A stretch of 45,127 nucleotides of DNA from assembly GCA_030374735.1 (NCBI GenBank), contig JASCIV010000112.1:1-45127 (forward strand), given 5' to 3'. Shown piece after piece: positions 8,258 through 17,601 of this stretch; position 1 is the first letter of the stretch, and every line of letters starts with the position of its first letter. The DNA comes from Gracilaria caudata. Taxonomy: Eukaryota > Rhodophyta > Florideophyceae > Gracilariales > Gracilariaceae. The notes under the pieces were generated by a model. It saw nothing but the letters and a program-made list of their open reading frames with translations, made no database searches and was not told the DNA's origin. The position numbers were made by a program, and so were the translations under genes.

Positions 8258-9301
8258 ATGACATGCTGGTACGCTTGCCGCCTCCCAAAGCTTCCGCTAC
8301 TGCTGTTTTTCTTTCTCGCAGCGGTTGTTCGCCATGCATACGGAACCAACTGTTGTGCTCTTACCGAGGAGCAGCTGGACGACATGCGCGGTCGCAGCGA
8401 CTCCTGCCCTTCCCCGCTGTGGATAGAATCTATTAGCAAATGTATGGACTGTGAGCCGAACACCTGCCGAGTAGGATTTCGTTGTTACTGCCCGGGTGAC
8501 TTTCTTTCTTCCACGAATCAGCAGAGCGATTGTGAGGAAAGTTTTCTTGACGTGTGGCCTCGATCCGTTGGCAAGGAGGATCGACATTGGAGGAGTTGCA
8601 AGCCAAACTTTGATCCGCCAAAGGCCTCCATCACATCGTGTTGCGCAATGAGCGAAGAGCAATTGGAAGCTATCGTCGGAACGTCCGACAGCTGTCCCTC
8701 GAGCTTGTGGGTTTCATCAGTGCCGGAAAAGTGTCTCCCTTGCCCTTCTGGGACGTGTCGAGTTAACTTTCGATGTTACTGTGCTTCGGATTTTTGGGGC
8801 TCCTCCGTGCATCAAGAAGAGTGCTCAGACTCGTTTGGAGTACCGTGGCCGCACTCTATCGGAATGGAAGACAAAGATTGGCGGAGCTGCAACAGCAGCA
8901 GCGAGCCATCTGTTCCAGCAGATAGCACCACGGCAGATGAAGGCACCACTGTGGACGAAGGCAGCGCTACAGGTGAGGGTAACTCGGGAGCCGGAGATTC
9001 AGATAATAATCAAGGCTCTTCTGCAGATGGTACAAGCTCTGGCGGATCGACGCCAAGCAATAGTACCTCCACGGCAAGCGGACCCAAGACAGAGACGACA
9101 ATCAATTTCGATGGATCGACCGAGCAGAGTTTTGCAGGGGGGGAGGAAAGCTCATTGACGACTTTAGAAATCGTTGGCATCGTTGCTGGTGTTGTGAGCG
9201 CCATCGTGACGGTGATTGGTTCATTGGCTGCTCTTAGAAAGCGGAGACAGTCCAGAAGGCAAGTAGAACTAGAAACATCGCAAGTCGAAACAATTCTGTA
9301 A
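8258..9301 (+). CDS. Type I membrane protein with two cysteine-rich repeats
   Basis: An upstream in-frame ATG at 8150 exists, but the ATG at 8258 gives a proper signal peptide (residues 1-29) and is preferred; the product is then 347 residues. Two homologous modules of about 84 residues (31-114 and 127-211) share CC-x-[ML]-[ST]-EEQL, SDSCPS, CxxC, TCRV-x-FRCYC and a closing W-R-S-C. A Ser/Thr/Gly/Asp-rich stalk (212-298) leads to one transmembrane helix (304-325) and a short basic tail (327-347). I do not recognise the module. Topology suggests a surface receptor or adhesin-like molecule (inference). Confidence 0.75.
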   Translation: MTCWYACRLPKLPLLLFFFLAAVVRHAYGTNCCALTEEQLDDMRGRSDSCPSPLWIESISKCMDCEPNTCRVGFRCYCPGDFLSSTNQQSDCEESFLDVWPRSVGKEDRHWRSCKPNFDPPKASITSCCAMSEEQLEAIVGTSDSCPSSLWVSSVPEKCLPCPSGTCRVNFRCYCASDFWGSSVHQEECSDSFGVPWPHSIGMEDKDWRSCNSSSEPSVPADSTTADEGTTVDEGSATGEGNSGAGDSDNNQGSSADGTSSGGSTPSNSTSTASGPKTETTINFDGSTEQSFAGGEESSLTTLEIVGIVAGVVSAIVTVIGSLAALRKRRQSRRQVELETSQVETIL

Positions 9302-9868
9302 GAGCCGAGATTTGTTGTTCTACAGTCAGTTTTTAAATCGAAGAATGTAAGGCATAGGATGACGGTTATTTTTCCGGACAGTATCGGTGATGAGTGGTTG
9401 AGTCATTTGGTTATTTTCTTCGGCAATCAGATGTATTACGTGTTATGATTGCCATTACAGGAAAAAGAGAAGTTCACGAGATTAGATCACTTCAACGCCA
9501 ACAAATAGTAATGCAACAAATAGACAAAATCTGAATACTCCAGATTTTGGATGCCAAAGGTGAAGAAACGCAGAATGTCTTTTTTCTTTCTTGTTATCTA
9601 CAAGCATCTGTACCAAGTGTGTAGTGCTGTCAATTTTCGATATAAAAGCAATTTTGGTAAGTAAACTTTTCATCAAAAACACGTCCTTCAATAAATCTTG
9701 ACATCCATAAACAAAGAAGTTTTATCTCGAAAAGATTGATGGCAGATGATATTTTATTGGAGCAATCCGGAACAAGACGCAAATCCGTTCGCTAAACATT
9801 TGAACGCTTGGTAGGGGAATTGCTTGCCACACATCTGTTACACCTGCCGCAGGGCTACCGACAATTAA

Positions 9869-9978
9869 ATTGCAATACATTGCTCATGAAAATGCAATAA
9901 GCAATACAGATTGCTCCTTTCGTTTCATCTGCAATACATATTGCAATGCACTTGGCGGTTTTGCAATATCATTGCAAT
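9869..9978. promoter_or_regulatory. Cluster of ATTGC/GCAAT motifs
   Basis: About twelve ATTGC or GCAAT pentamers occur within 110 bp, including three copies of the palindrome ATTGCAAT (9869, 9940, 9971). It could be a binding-site cluster or a decayed satellite; nothing shows which gene it serves. Confidence 0.35.
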
Positions 9979-10207
9979 AGGCTGACTCTCGCTTTTGCGT
10001 AGAAGTAATTACTCTAGGAGAGATAAGAGTATACAATGCCAAACAAGGCTTTTATCTCAGAGTAAATCCTTTTCATCAAATTAAAGCTATAAGGGTAGAA
10101 AACGAATAGTTAACTTTCTAGAATGCTCTATACGATGATGCGGGCTAAAAAACGCATTCAAGTATGACGAGACTAGTACGATATGACCAATGGTTTTCGC
10201 ACTTTGG

Positions 10208-10254
10208 GCGCTGTAGGAGCTTTGCGATGCCTCTTTTAGAGAAGCTTGCTTCTC
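10208..10254 (+). repeat. Dispersed GGAGCTTTGC repeat with hairpin, copy 2
   Basis: GCGCTGTAGGAGCTTTGC (10208-10225) is followed by a perfect hairpin GAGAAGC (10239-10245), TT, GCTTCTC (10248-10254). Compared with the copy at 7610, one stem base pair has changed on both sides (C-G to A-T). Confidence 0.6.
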
Positions 10255-10888
10255 AAAACATAATAATATTATTATGACCCTCAAAACCAGTTTAGAACAT
10301 CTTACTGATATCCATTTTTTTGAAATATATTCATCTTTGCCGCAATTGGTTGTGATCCAAATGTTGTCTTCATATCCTTGGAGACAACAGCTTTCTTGTT
10401 TCTTCTTTGTCTGTGCTACTGTGGCTCTCGATTTTCTTCTTTCGCAACATTTGGAACTTAAGTTCACTGTTGCAAATTGTCATGGCCTTGAATCTGGATT
10501 AAAGAGGCAGTTGGAAAGCACAAATTGTTCTGATCGAGTTACACAAACCGCTCTGCTTTTGGCTGTTTTTAGAACCTTTGTTGAACGTTTTAAACGCCAA
10601 TAAAACGTTTAAAACAATTCTTTTTTGAACATTTTAAACGGAACTTTTCGCGGAGGTCGCTGAAACTACACCGAGCTTGGCCAAAAAATGTTGAACACAA
10701 TTAGAAATTATTCCATTTTCAAATTAAACAAGCTAAGCAGATAGATAGATTCGAATCACAAACGCAATGAGTAGCATTTCCTGGTTTTGCTGGAGGTGAG
10801 TTTCACCTCCATGGTGAGTCCAGCAGGACGAGTCATCTGCATGGCTCCTGGACAGCGGCAGTCTTTGAACCACGCTCAAATTCTCCCT

Positions 10889-12742
10889 CTATTCAGTCTG
10901 AAAGACTTCCCACCATTCCGGAAAGCGTTCAAGCTCTCTCTTGACATTCAAATCCAGCGGATCGTTGAAAGGAACTGATGCACTGAGATCTCCAAACAAC
11001 AAACATTCCGTGTCACCAGCACCATAGCTAAATGTTCCTGGAGGACACTGCTCACATTCTGTAGAACCGTCATTACGAGCGACAAAGCCGACGGGACACT
11101 TCTTGCACGGCGGACTTGCGGTGCATCGTGGACACAGCGAACTCAATATTCTCTCGCGTGTCGCCACCTCCCGATACGTTCCTGACGGGCATTGCACACA
11201 CACGTTGTCTGATTCTACGGCATTTGGTGTTCCATAGCTTCCGGCGGGGCATTCTGAGCATGTCCCGTCTATGACCCCCAAATTTTGAGCAAGTGCTCCT
11301 CCACACCCGCAAACAGATTCTGTAACACGCACTTGATTCCCTGGACAAGGTTCGCACCCCTCGAAACCAAACGAGCTTAAATCTGAACCGGTGCACGGCG
11401 GACACGATTCTGAACCGTCGTTGCCGACAGAACATTCTTTCGGTATACAGCGAATATTGCCCTGATAGAGTAGCGCAAGTTTGGTATCAGCAGTACAGCC
11501 CGTTTGACGATCGACGCAATCTGTGAAGGGTTCGTTCGGGATCATTCCTTGAGGGCAAGGCTGGCAGTGTTCTGATCCATAGTATGAGGAAGCTGTTCCA
11601 TCAGGACATCGAGTACATTCAAATGAATTTGCTTCGGAGCTGAAGAATCCTGGTTCGCAAGGCAAACAGAAGCGAGCGAATTCAGTATCATGGATATAAG
11701 TACCGGGAGCGCAAGTTTGGCTCAAGAAATCAATATCAATGGGTGAATACAAGTCTGAAGGCACACAATGGGATTTCTCCACTCCAGCTTTTAAGACATC
11801 GGCACATGGAGCGCATTGAAGTGGAAGCCCACCGACACTACCCTCAGTTCTATCACAGGGCACACATCGTTCCAGTTCCAAATCGTACCTTTGGTCAGTT
11901 TCACACCGTTCGCAGTCTCCGGAAGAGGTTTGGATGTAGCCACGGGGACATGGGCCATCAATTCTTCTACAGAATCTTCTACCGGGAGTGTACGATGTTG
12001 TATTCTCAGGACAATCAAAGCAAGCAGCATTAGTGCCGGAAAGGTACCAACTTGTACGTCTGCCATATTGACCGGGTTGGCATGGAATGCAACTTGTAGA
12101 CCCAAAGTCTTTCTCACCCATTGAACCTGCTTGACATAAGGTACATTTGCCGGCTGCTCGGCCGCTGAAAGTTCCAGCTTCACATTCATGGCATTGATCA
12201 TATCCTTCGGAATATGTACCGGCTGGACATGGACTACATTGTTCAATTGAAGTAGAACCAGGAGGAGCAGCATGTCCAGGCGGACAACTTTTGCATTCCA
12301 GGAGATTTTCCTCGTCTGCGTATCCAGCATAACATTCCTGACAGCCGTCTTCAATCAAGAGAGTATACATATTGATCCAAGAAGTGGCGACAAAGGTTCC
12401 TTTCGGACAAGTTACACAGTGTGAGGAACGTTCCGAAGAATACGAGCCTTCTGGACAAGGCGTGCAAGACGACGAACCAGTTGCAGAGAAGGTTCCTGCG
12501 GGGCAGAAGCGGCAAACGAGTTGACTCTGAGCTCCAGTAATTGTATGGTACCTGCCGGCTTCACATGGTATGCAACTGCTGGCGTTTGTGGCAAATTGGT
12601 ACGTTCCGGGAGCACAGGGAGTGCATTGCGAGGTATCGGCGTTCCAGAAAGAACCTCTCGGACAACCGTGGCATAAGGAGACGAGAGTGTAGAGCGAGAC
12701 GGTGCTCAAAAGGCACAGGGCTGTGTGGCGGCAGATTGACAT
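10889..12742 (-). CDS. Secreted GCC2/GCC3 (ephrin-receptor-like) cysteine-rich repeat protein
   Basis: This is a 617-residue protein. A signal peptide (1-26) is followed by a long tandem array of modules of about 45-50 residues with the pattern C-P-x-G-[TS]-[YF]-x(n)-C-x-x-C-P/A-x-G-x-[YF], typical of the ephrin-receptor-like GCC2/GCC3 family found in many secreted eukaryotic proteins. No transmembrane helix is visible, so it is probably secreted into the wall or apoplast. It belongs to the same broad class as the genes at 19914-21052 and 21576-22523 but is about twice as long. A minus-strand TATA box lies 126 bp upstream. Several long frames in other phases across this gene are shadows. Molecular role unknown. 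Confidence 0.85.
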   Translation of the reverse strand: MSICRHTALCLLSTVSLYTLVSLCHGCPRGSFWNADTSQCTPCAPGTYQFATNASSCIPCEAGRYHTITGAQSQLVCRFCPAGTFSATGSSSCTPCPEGSYSSERSSHCVTCPKGTFVATSWINMYTLLIEDGCQECYAGYADEENLLECKSCPPGHAAPPGSTSIEQCSPCPAGTYSEGYDQCHECEAGTFSGRAAGKCTLCQAGSMGEKDFGSTSCIPCQPGQYGRRTSWYLSGTNAACFDCPENTTSYTPGRRFCRRIDGPCPRGYIQTSSGDCERCETDQRYDLELERCVPCDRTEGSVGGLPLQCAPCADVLKAGVEKSHCVPSDLYSPIDIDFLSQTCAPGTYIHDTEFARFCLPCEPGFFSSEANSFECTRCPDGTASSYYGSEHCQPCPQGMIPNEPFTDCVDRQTGCTADTKLALLYQGNIRCIPKECSVGNDGSESCPPCTGSDLSSFGFEGCEPCPGNQVRVTESVCGCGGALAQNLGVIDGTCSECPAGSYGTPNAVESDNVCVQCPSGTYREVATRERILSSLCPRCTASPPCKKCPVGFVARNDGSTECEQCPPGTFSYGAGDTECLLFGDLSASVPFNDPLDLNVKRELERFPEWWEVFQTE

Positions 12743-12867
12743 GAAGGTTCAAGTGTCGGCATGTAAAGTATGCTCATTAGCTTCTGAGGGTCCTGAGACC
12801 GTTGTGATTTGCAGAAGTATGGAAGTTGGCGGAGAAACATGTTGTTGAGAATGGTAGAGCTTGTCAA

Positions 12868-12875
12868 GCTATATA
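12868..12875 (-). promoter_or_regulatory. TATA box of the 617-residue cysteine-rich gene
   Basis: TATATAGC on the minus strand, 126 bp upstream of the ATG at 12742. Confidence 0.45.
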
Positions 12876-14287
12876 GCATCGCGGTGTTCTTCGTAGGGCA
12901 ACTGGAACAGTCAAGTACTTGAAGCAATGAGCAAACGGAAGCCACGTGGACAATACACGCAGGCGTCCAGTTCAACAAAATTCGTTGCACCTATGAAACG
13001 GGCATTGCTTCAATGCAAACATGAAATTTCCAGCAATGCAGCCCCGCAAAGAACCTTCTTTGCTAAACGATCTAGATCTACTAGGACGTTCGCACGCGGC
13101 GCAGGAAGCGGCGTAGTGCGATACTGAGACGCGCTTTTGGCAAGGCATGGACGATGGGCCCAAATTCCCTCAAAGGCATTGCCTCCTCGACTGTGGACGT
13201 CCGATTGGAAATTATTACACTGAACCAGACTGAAGGAGCCTCGAACCAATATGGTGCGCAAACCCAAAGTCTGGGTGTGCGTGTGCGGCAAAATGCCGAA
13301 GATTCATTTCGAAATGGGAAGGAACGTCCTTTCAGCAAAGTTATTGAGTTGTTACTAAGAGGGTGAACAACGTTCCTGGCGACTGTTTCTCGTCGCCCCA
13401 CTGCTACCATTTCTTGTCGAATGGCCCCAAACCGGATAAAATCGTTAGAGCTTCATTGTGTAGTTGGGAGGAATAAAAGAACGGCCATCTCATCGGGAGG
13501 TAACGCTAGAATGACAAAACTTCCAAACTGAAGGGGCAATGTCTTGCTTCGATGGATAGTGTTGGTTATGAGGGTGTTCGTGATGCGCCACGAACAGTTT
13601 CGCAGAGGAGGCTAACATTAGGTACCAGGCGAACTTCTGCAACCGAGCACGGCAGGTGCCTTGCCTTCAAATCACATCTGTGGTGGCCGTTACGAAATAC
13701 GTGGCCGTGCATATGCTTCCAAATTCAGGCAATTCAAAAGAACGGCAAGAATACTGAGTATTCTTCGTTATGTGTCAGAGTGTGCTGCCTGTGTTAGTGT
13801 ACACGGTGTAATTCAAGGTCACTGTGTCCATGCTGTACGAGTTGGGGCGGTGTGGTCGAGTGTATGACTCTGCAGCCTGTACGCGTGTATGCGATGAACG
13901 CTCCTCACCGCGTGTGCACGTCTGCACGCGTGCTACGATCGCACGATATCCTTCCAGATCTTGCAACGTCAACAGAAATCTGACGCCGTCGCACGCCAGC
14001 CATTCATTTCCGCATGCCGCCTCATGAACCGCCGCCACAGGCGGCGCTCATTGTGCGCGCACCAATCACAACGCGCCATAACCTGAGCCGTCGTTTTTCA
14101 GGGCCGAACTCTCCCGTGCCGAGATTCAACAATTTGCGGCTGTTCGTTCTCGCCCATGCGGACTCGGAGCAAATTGTCCGCCATCCGCCTTCATCTTTTC
14201 TGGCTCGTCTGTTTCGCTGGCCAGCTTTGAGGATTGCGGCAGATTGTCGTGTACATGACATGTTGATCATCACCCCCAGAAGAGTTG
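12876..14287. other. Divergent intergenic region upstream of the plastid one-helix gene
   Basis: No convincing gene. A 66-residue basic frame at 12927-13127 starts with ATG but has no recognised features. The last 300 bp are the probable promoter region of the gene at 14424. Confidence 0.45.
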
Positions 14288-14295
14288 TATAAAAG
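14288..14295 (+). promoter_or_regulatory. TATA box of the one-helix LHC-like gene
   Basis: TATAAAAG, 129 bp upstream of the ATG at 14424. The same octamer precedes the gene at 38701. Confidence 0.65.
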
Positions 14296-14423
14296 CATCG
14301 ACTTCCGGCAGTCCGGCATCATTCGTTCTCACAACGTCAAGCGTCACTCACGAGCAACAACCGCATTCCACATTGGCAGTCAGTCTCTCTACCTCTCTTC
14401 TCTCGCCTCATCCGCCATCCACC

Positions 14424-14807
14424 ATGCATTCTTCCACAGCATTTGCCTCGTCCTTCACCCCCTCGCTCAACACCAAGTCCTTCGTCTCATCCACCACCGC
14501 GCAAGTTCCGCGCATCTTCGCCGCCACCCCTCGCATGGCACTGCAAACAAAGGAAAAGACCAAGCCCGCTCAATCTCCCTACCGCTCTCTGGAGGCCAAC
14601 CGCGCTGCAAAGCTGGCAAGCGAGTACCGGGGGCCGCAGGGTTTCACGCCGTACGCCGAAAAGGTCAACGGACGTCTGGCGCAGCTCGGATTTTTGATCG
14701 GTTTGATCACGGAGATCGCTACTGGAAAAGGAATCAACGAGCAAATCCTCATCATGTTCTCGCCACTCATTCACCTTGTTGAGAGCCTGGGACGACTTGC
14801 CAGCTGA
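14424..14807 (+). CDS. Plastid-targeted one-helix (HLIP/OHP-like) chlorophyll-binding-type protein
   Basis: The start is the ATG in CCACCATGC at 14424; the frame stays open upstream without an ATG. The product has 127 residues. Residues 1 to about 37 are rich in Ser, Thr and Ala and look like a plastid transit peptide, ending near Pro-Arg-Met-Ala. Residues 78-101 match the light-harvesting superfamily helix: A-E-K-V-N-G-R-L-A-Q-L-G-F, with Glu79 and Asn82/Arg84 in the chlorophyll-binding positions. A single helix suggests a high-light-inducible or one-helix protein used in photoprotection or photosystem assembly in the thylakoid membrane. The C-terminal segment (107-127) is mildly hydrophobic. 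In red algae such proteins can be nuclear-encoded, so this supports nuclear origin of the window. Confidence 0.85.
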   Translation: MHSSTAFASSFTPSLNTKSFVSSTTAQVPRIFAATPRMALQTKEKTKPAQSPYRSLEANRAAKLASEYRGPQGFTPYAEKVNGRLAQLGFLIGLITEIATGKGINEQILIMFSPLIHLVESLGRLAS

Positions 14808-14976
14808 TCAGCATTGAACACATTACATTGTCAGATATTCTAATAAGATCGAGTCTATGTAAAACATGCTAATCTTCAGTGGCTCACCGAGCTCATTCGC
14901 GCCCGTTCTCTACACTCTGTAACAAACTGAGGCGTGCCAACCGAAGCTCAGAGCCCTGAATCTTTACTCATTTAGT

Positions 14977-15924
14977 TCAAGTGCATCCAAACAAGTAGCC
15001 ATGCTCACGCTCGAACTCGTAGTACGTGTGAATCTTGCCGCGATTGCGACGCAGCACTTCCCACATATCATGGTCCCTAACTCCACAAGTGTCCTGCAGT
15101 CTTTTTAGAGCAGCCGCCACATTACCCTCCACTCTCTTCGACCCGTTTGCATCACCGCACGCCGTCTCGCCCGCCCAGAATTCCGCCCAGCCCTCGTTGA
15201 ACGCGAACCCCAAGTTGGTCGTCTTCGTGCAGTGATGGTTGCGAGTGTACCCGTACTTCACCACGTCTTTCAGGAAGTGTGCCATTGTTCCGTCGTACCG
15301 ATGACGAACCGCGTGTGCAAGTTCGTGTTTCGCGGTGGTGGTAGACACAGACTCACCCTTCGGAATGCGAATCGTGTCGTACAGCGCGTACGGAGTACCG
15401 CCATGAATAATGGCCTGGGCCTTGATCTTCAGGTCGAACGGCACTCTGTAACCCACACGGTCGTAAAAGTCGTGAGTTGCTTCGTAGAAGCGTTGGTAGA
15501 GGCGACACATCTCGGTGTTGAAATGCAGAGTGCCAAAGTCCACGTTTCCTCGTTTGTTGTGCTTGGTGCCCGACTCCTCTTTGCCGCCACGAATAGCGGT
15601 GCGATCCACCTCGAACAGCGCTTTGGTGGAAGAGTGACGGTAATCTACTCGGATGTAAACATCGGGCCGACGCTTTCTTTTCCTGATTGCTACGTCATTG
15701 GCCGAGCCGGAAACCCTGAAGTATCCCTGCTCATTGGTTGTTGAAGTGCCCATGTAGTCGTCAAACGCAACATCTTCGTCCATCAGAGTGATTTGAGAGT
15801 TTTTGAGAGGCTGCCCATCACACAAGATCCGCCCAGAGGCGTGAACTGTGTACCCCGAAGCAAGAGCGACAAGGGCCAGAGTAGCTGTGAGGAAAAGACG
15901 AAAAGCAGAGAGGAAGTTCATCAT
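14977..15924 (-). CDS. Secreted transthyretin-like plus HELAH zinc-peptidase-like protein
   Basis: The chosen start is the first Met of MMNFLSA (15924), because it begins a signal peptide (1 to about 24-29). The frame is open further upstream to 16089, but that part looks like 5' UTR. The product is 315 residues. Residues 27-95 resemble the transthyretin-like (TTL) family: ASGRILCDGQPL, a -TTNEQGYFRVSGSA- turn, and a following strand. Residues 200-204 are HELAH, the zinc-binding HExxH of clan MA metallopeptidases, and NEGWAEF (243-249) supplies a plausible third ligand Glu with the E-x-x-x-E spacing of gluzincin-like enzymes. Cysteines at 35, 140, 232, 256, 280 and 314 could form disulfides. 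Combining the two domains is unusual. Peptidase activity is inferred, not shown. Confidence 0.75.
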   Translation of the reverse strand: MMNFLSAFRLFLTATLALVALASGYTVHASGRILCDGQPLKNSQITLMDEDVAFDDYMGTSTTNEQGYFRVSGSANDVAIRKRKRRPDVYIRVDYRHSSTKALFEVDRTAIRGGKEESGTKHNKRGNVDFGTLHFNTEMCRLYQRFYEATHDFYDRVGYRVPFDLKIKAQAIIHGGTPYALYDTIRIPKGESVSTTTAKHELAHAVRHRYDGTMAHFLKDVVKYGYTRNHHCTKTTNLGFAFNEGWAEFWAGETACGDANGSKRVEGNVAAALKRLQDTCGVRDHDMWEVLRRNRGKIHTYYEFEREHGYLFGCT

Positions 15925-15989
15925 GGTGTAGTTCGCTGTGCCCAAATGCAAATGTGATTTCTGGGATGCGGGCATTACAAGACGCCGCT

Positions 15990-15997
15990 CCTTTATG
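15990..15997 (-). promoter_or_regulatory. TATA-like box of the TTL-peptidase gene
   Basis: CATAAAGG on the minus strand, 66 bp upstream of the ATG at 15924. Its context (ATAAAGGAG) matches the box at 17594. Confidence 0.4.
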
Positions 15998-16896
15998 AAC
16001 GGAAAGACAGAACGGTCTTCGGGGTCAATCATTAGCGTTGTAAGTCGATGCGTCTCAGGAACGACTCGAAACGCTTCCGCCCAGCGCATCTGCTGATAGC
16101 ATGATGCCTAACAACAACACTGGCCGTAATTCTTCCCGATTTGATTGGAACGAGTAACTTCTTGTCGTTCTTGATTCCGCGTAATTGCCGAATTTGATTA
16201 GCACAGCAAGCCTACTTCGCGTTAGAAAGCTCGGCTAACATGCGGGTTTTAGATCCACGTTTCCAAGAGTGGAACCTGTATGTCGAAGAAATGAAATTTT
16301 GCGCATATGCACACCTCTGTCGACGTGGAATGCACAAACACGAATGCGTTGTTCCCAAACTCCACTCGAAAATTAGCCCACCGTCAAATGACAACAATTT
16401 GAACGAATCAAGTTAGCCATCGCTACCTAGAGGTAACAAGTGGAACATCATGAAAATATCGACCCCGGACTCTCTCTCGTTAGCATAGCCTATCATGACA
16501 AAGCATCTTCCCCAACACAACCTGATGAGTAACTAGACGTGCAGTGAGGACCCCCCTGTACGAACACAACGGATGGCTGATAATGCAGTTCTTTGCTCGT
16601 AAACATTTGCCCGGAACAGGGTATGTAACGCAGTAGAAGCTACGAGCTACTACTGCGTTGCACACCTTGTTCTTCGTCAAGCAAACCTCTCGGAACACTC
16701 CGTACCTGGAGCTGTATCTTATCTCCAATTTGGGCTGAACGAGAACGACATCCTAAAGTTGTCATAGATTTCTAACGCAACAACGTTGGAGACTCCTCTT
16801 TGGCATTTTCGTGCTTCATAAGCAATAACTTGGTTTAATATTGAGCTAGCACAATGAGCGAGCCAGAAAGCAATAAACACATGAAGTGAAAGAAGA
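15998..16896. other. Intergenic, nothing recognised
   Basis: Short frames only, no domain, RNA gene or clear repeat seen. Confidence 0.5.
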
Positions 16897-17508
16897 CTAA
16901 TAGAATTCAGTGTAGACCAGCACACATTGATTCATGATACGAGCTCTTCGAGCTGGCATCTTCACAACGTCCTTCACTCTCGGCGGTGAGACAGAAGTAT
17001 CGAGAACTTCGTACTCAGTCAAGTACATCGGGACGCAAGCCCCGTTCGGCATGTATCTACCCATCACTGAACCCTTCATACGCGTAATTCCAGTCCCACG
17101 AACACCAGGAATGTTTGCAGTGCCAAACAGCTGTCCTGGGACGGTCATGAAGTTACATACCTTACCCCCACCTGCGCCAATCTCACACTGAAACACATCA
17201 CGGAGAGCATCCACAGATTTGACGTATCCTAAAGTGGTTTGGTAATCGTTGTTCTTCTTCACGATCTTCGGTGTGAAAGGTCCGGAAACATATCCATTCA
17301 ACGAGTAATTACCAGTACCCCATGCTACGTGGTCGTAAACGGCATGCACTCCTTCGAGAGCAAAGTCGCAAAGACCATAATCGCCACGAACTTCGCACCA
17401 TTCGAAAGTTGCGTACTGCTTTGTTGCAGACCACGGTATGGCATTTACCAGGGCTGGGCACGCCAATTTCAGGACAAGGAGGGGGAGGATAGAGTATACG
17501 AGCTTCAT
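16897..17508 (-). CDS. Secreted protein of an unrecognised six-cysteine family, paralogue 1
   Basis: The chosen start is 17508 (MKLVYS), which begins a signal peptide (1-23); upstream in-frame sequence contains the TATA box and is not coding. The 203-residue product shares with the next gene (18207-18824) the blocks CEVRG, GLC-x-F, YDH/FDH-V-x-WG-x-GN-[YF]-SL, FTP-[KR]-IV, TVPG-x-LFG-[TS]-AN-[IL]-PG-x-RGTGI, PNGACV, DTSVSPPRV and MPAR-[RQ]-AR. Six cysteines are conserved. I do not recognise the fold. It is probably a soluble apoplastic protein. The two paralogues are head-to-tail on the minus strand, about 700 bp apart, so they arose by tandem duplication. Confidence 0.75.
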   Translation of the reverse strand: MKLVYSILPLLVLKLACPALVNAIPWSATKQYATFEWCEVRGDYGLCDFALEGVHAVYDHVAWGTGNYSLNGYVSGPFTPKIVKKNNDYQTTLGYVKSVDALRDVFQCEIGAGGGKVCNFMTVPGQLFGTANIPGVRGTGITRMKGSVMGRYMPNGACVPMYLTEYEVLDTSVSPPRVKDVVKMPARRARIMNQCVLVYTEFY

Positions 17509-17593
17509 GATGACAGAAATTCTGCTGAGAAATGGTTGATGCCGGGAATTAAAGACTGGGAAATGAAAGACCGAGAGACGGGGGTAATGGCCT

Positions 17594-17601
17594 CCTTTAT
17601 A
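17594..17601 (-). promoter_or_regulatory. TATA box of secreted paralogue 1
   Basis: TATAAAGG on the minus strand, 86 bp upstream of the ATG at 17508. Confidence 0.55.

Larger units (their letters stand above)
9302..10888. other. Intergenic with repeats
   Basis: No supported gene. Minus-strand frame 10087-10467 and plus-strand frame 10274-10603 overlap and lack recognisable domains. The stretch holds an ATTGC cluster (9869-9978), a dispersed repeat (10208-10254) and a perfect 10-bp inverted repeat GTTTTAAACG / CGTTTAAAAC at 10587-10615. Confidence 0.5.

Noticed and set aside
11791..12354. 187-codon minus-strand frame
   Set aside because: It is a shifted-frame shadow of the cysteine-rich repeat gene on the same strand.
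12927..13127. 66-residue basic protein
   Set aside because: Only a short ATG frame without domain, homology or promoter; an antisense frame is equally long.
14373..14423. N-terminal extension of the one-helix protein
   Set aside because: It lacks an ATG; the ATG at 14424 has a good Kozak-like context and a complete transit peptide.
15232..15744. 170-codon plus-strand frame
   Set aside because: It is antisense to the TTL-peptidase gene, which has HELAH and TTL motifs.
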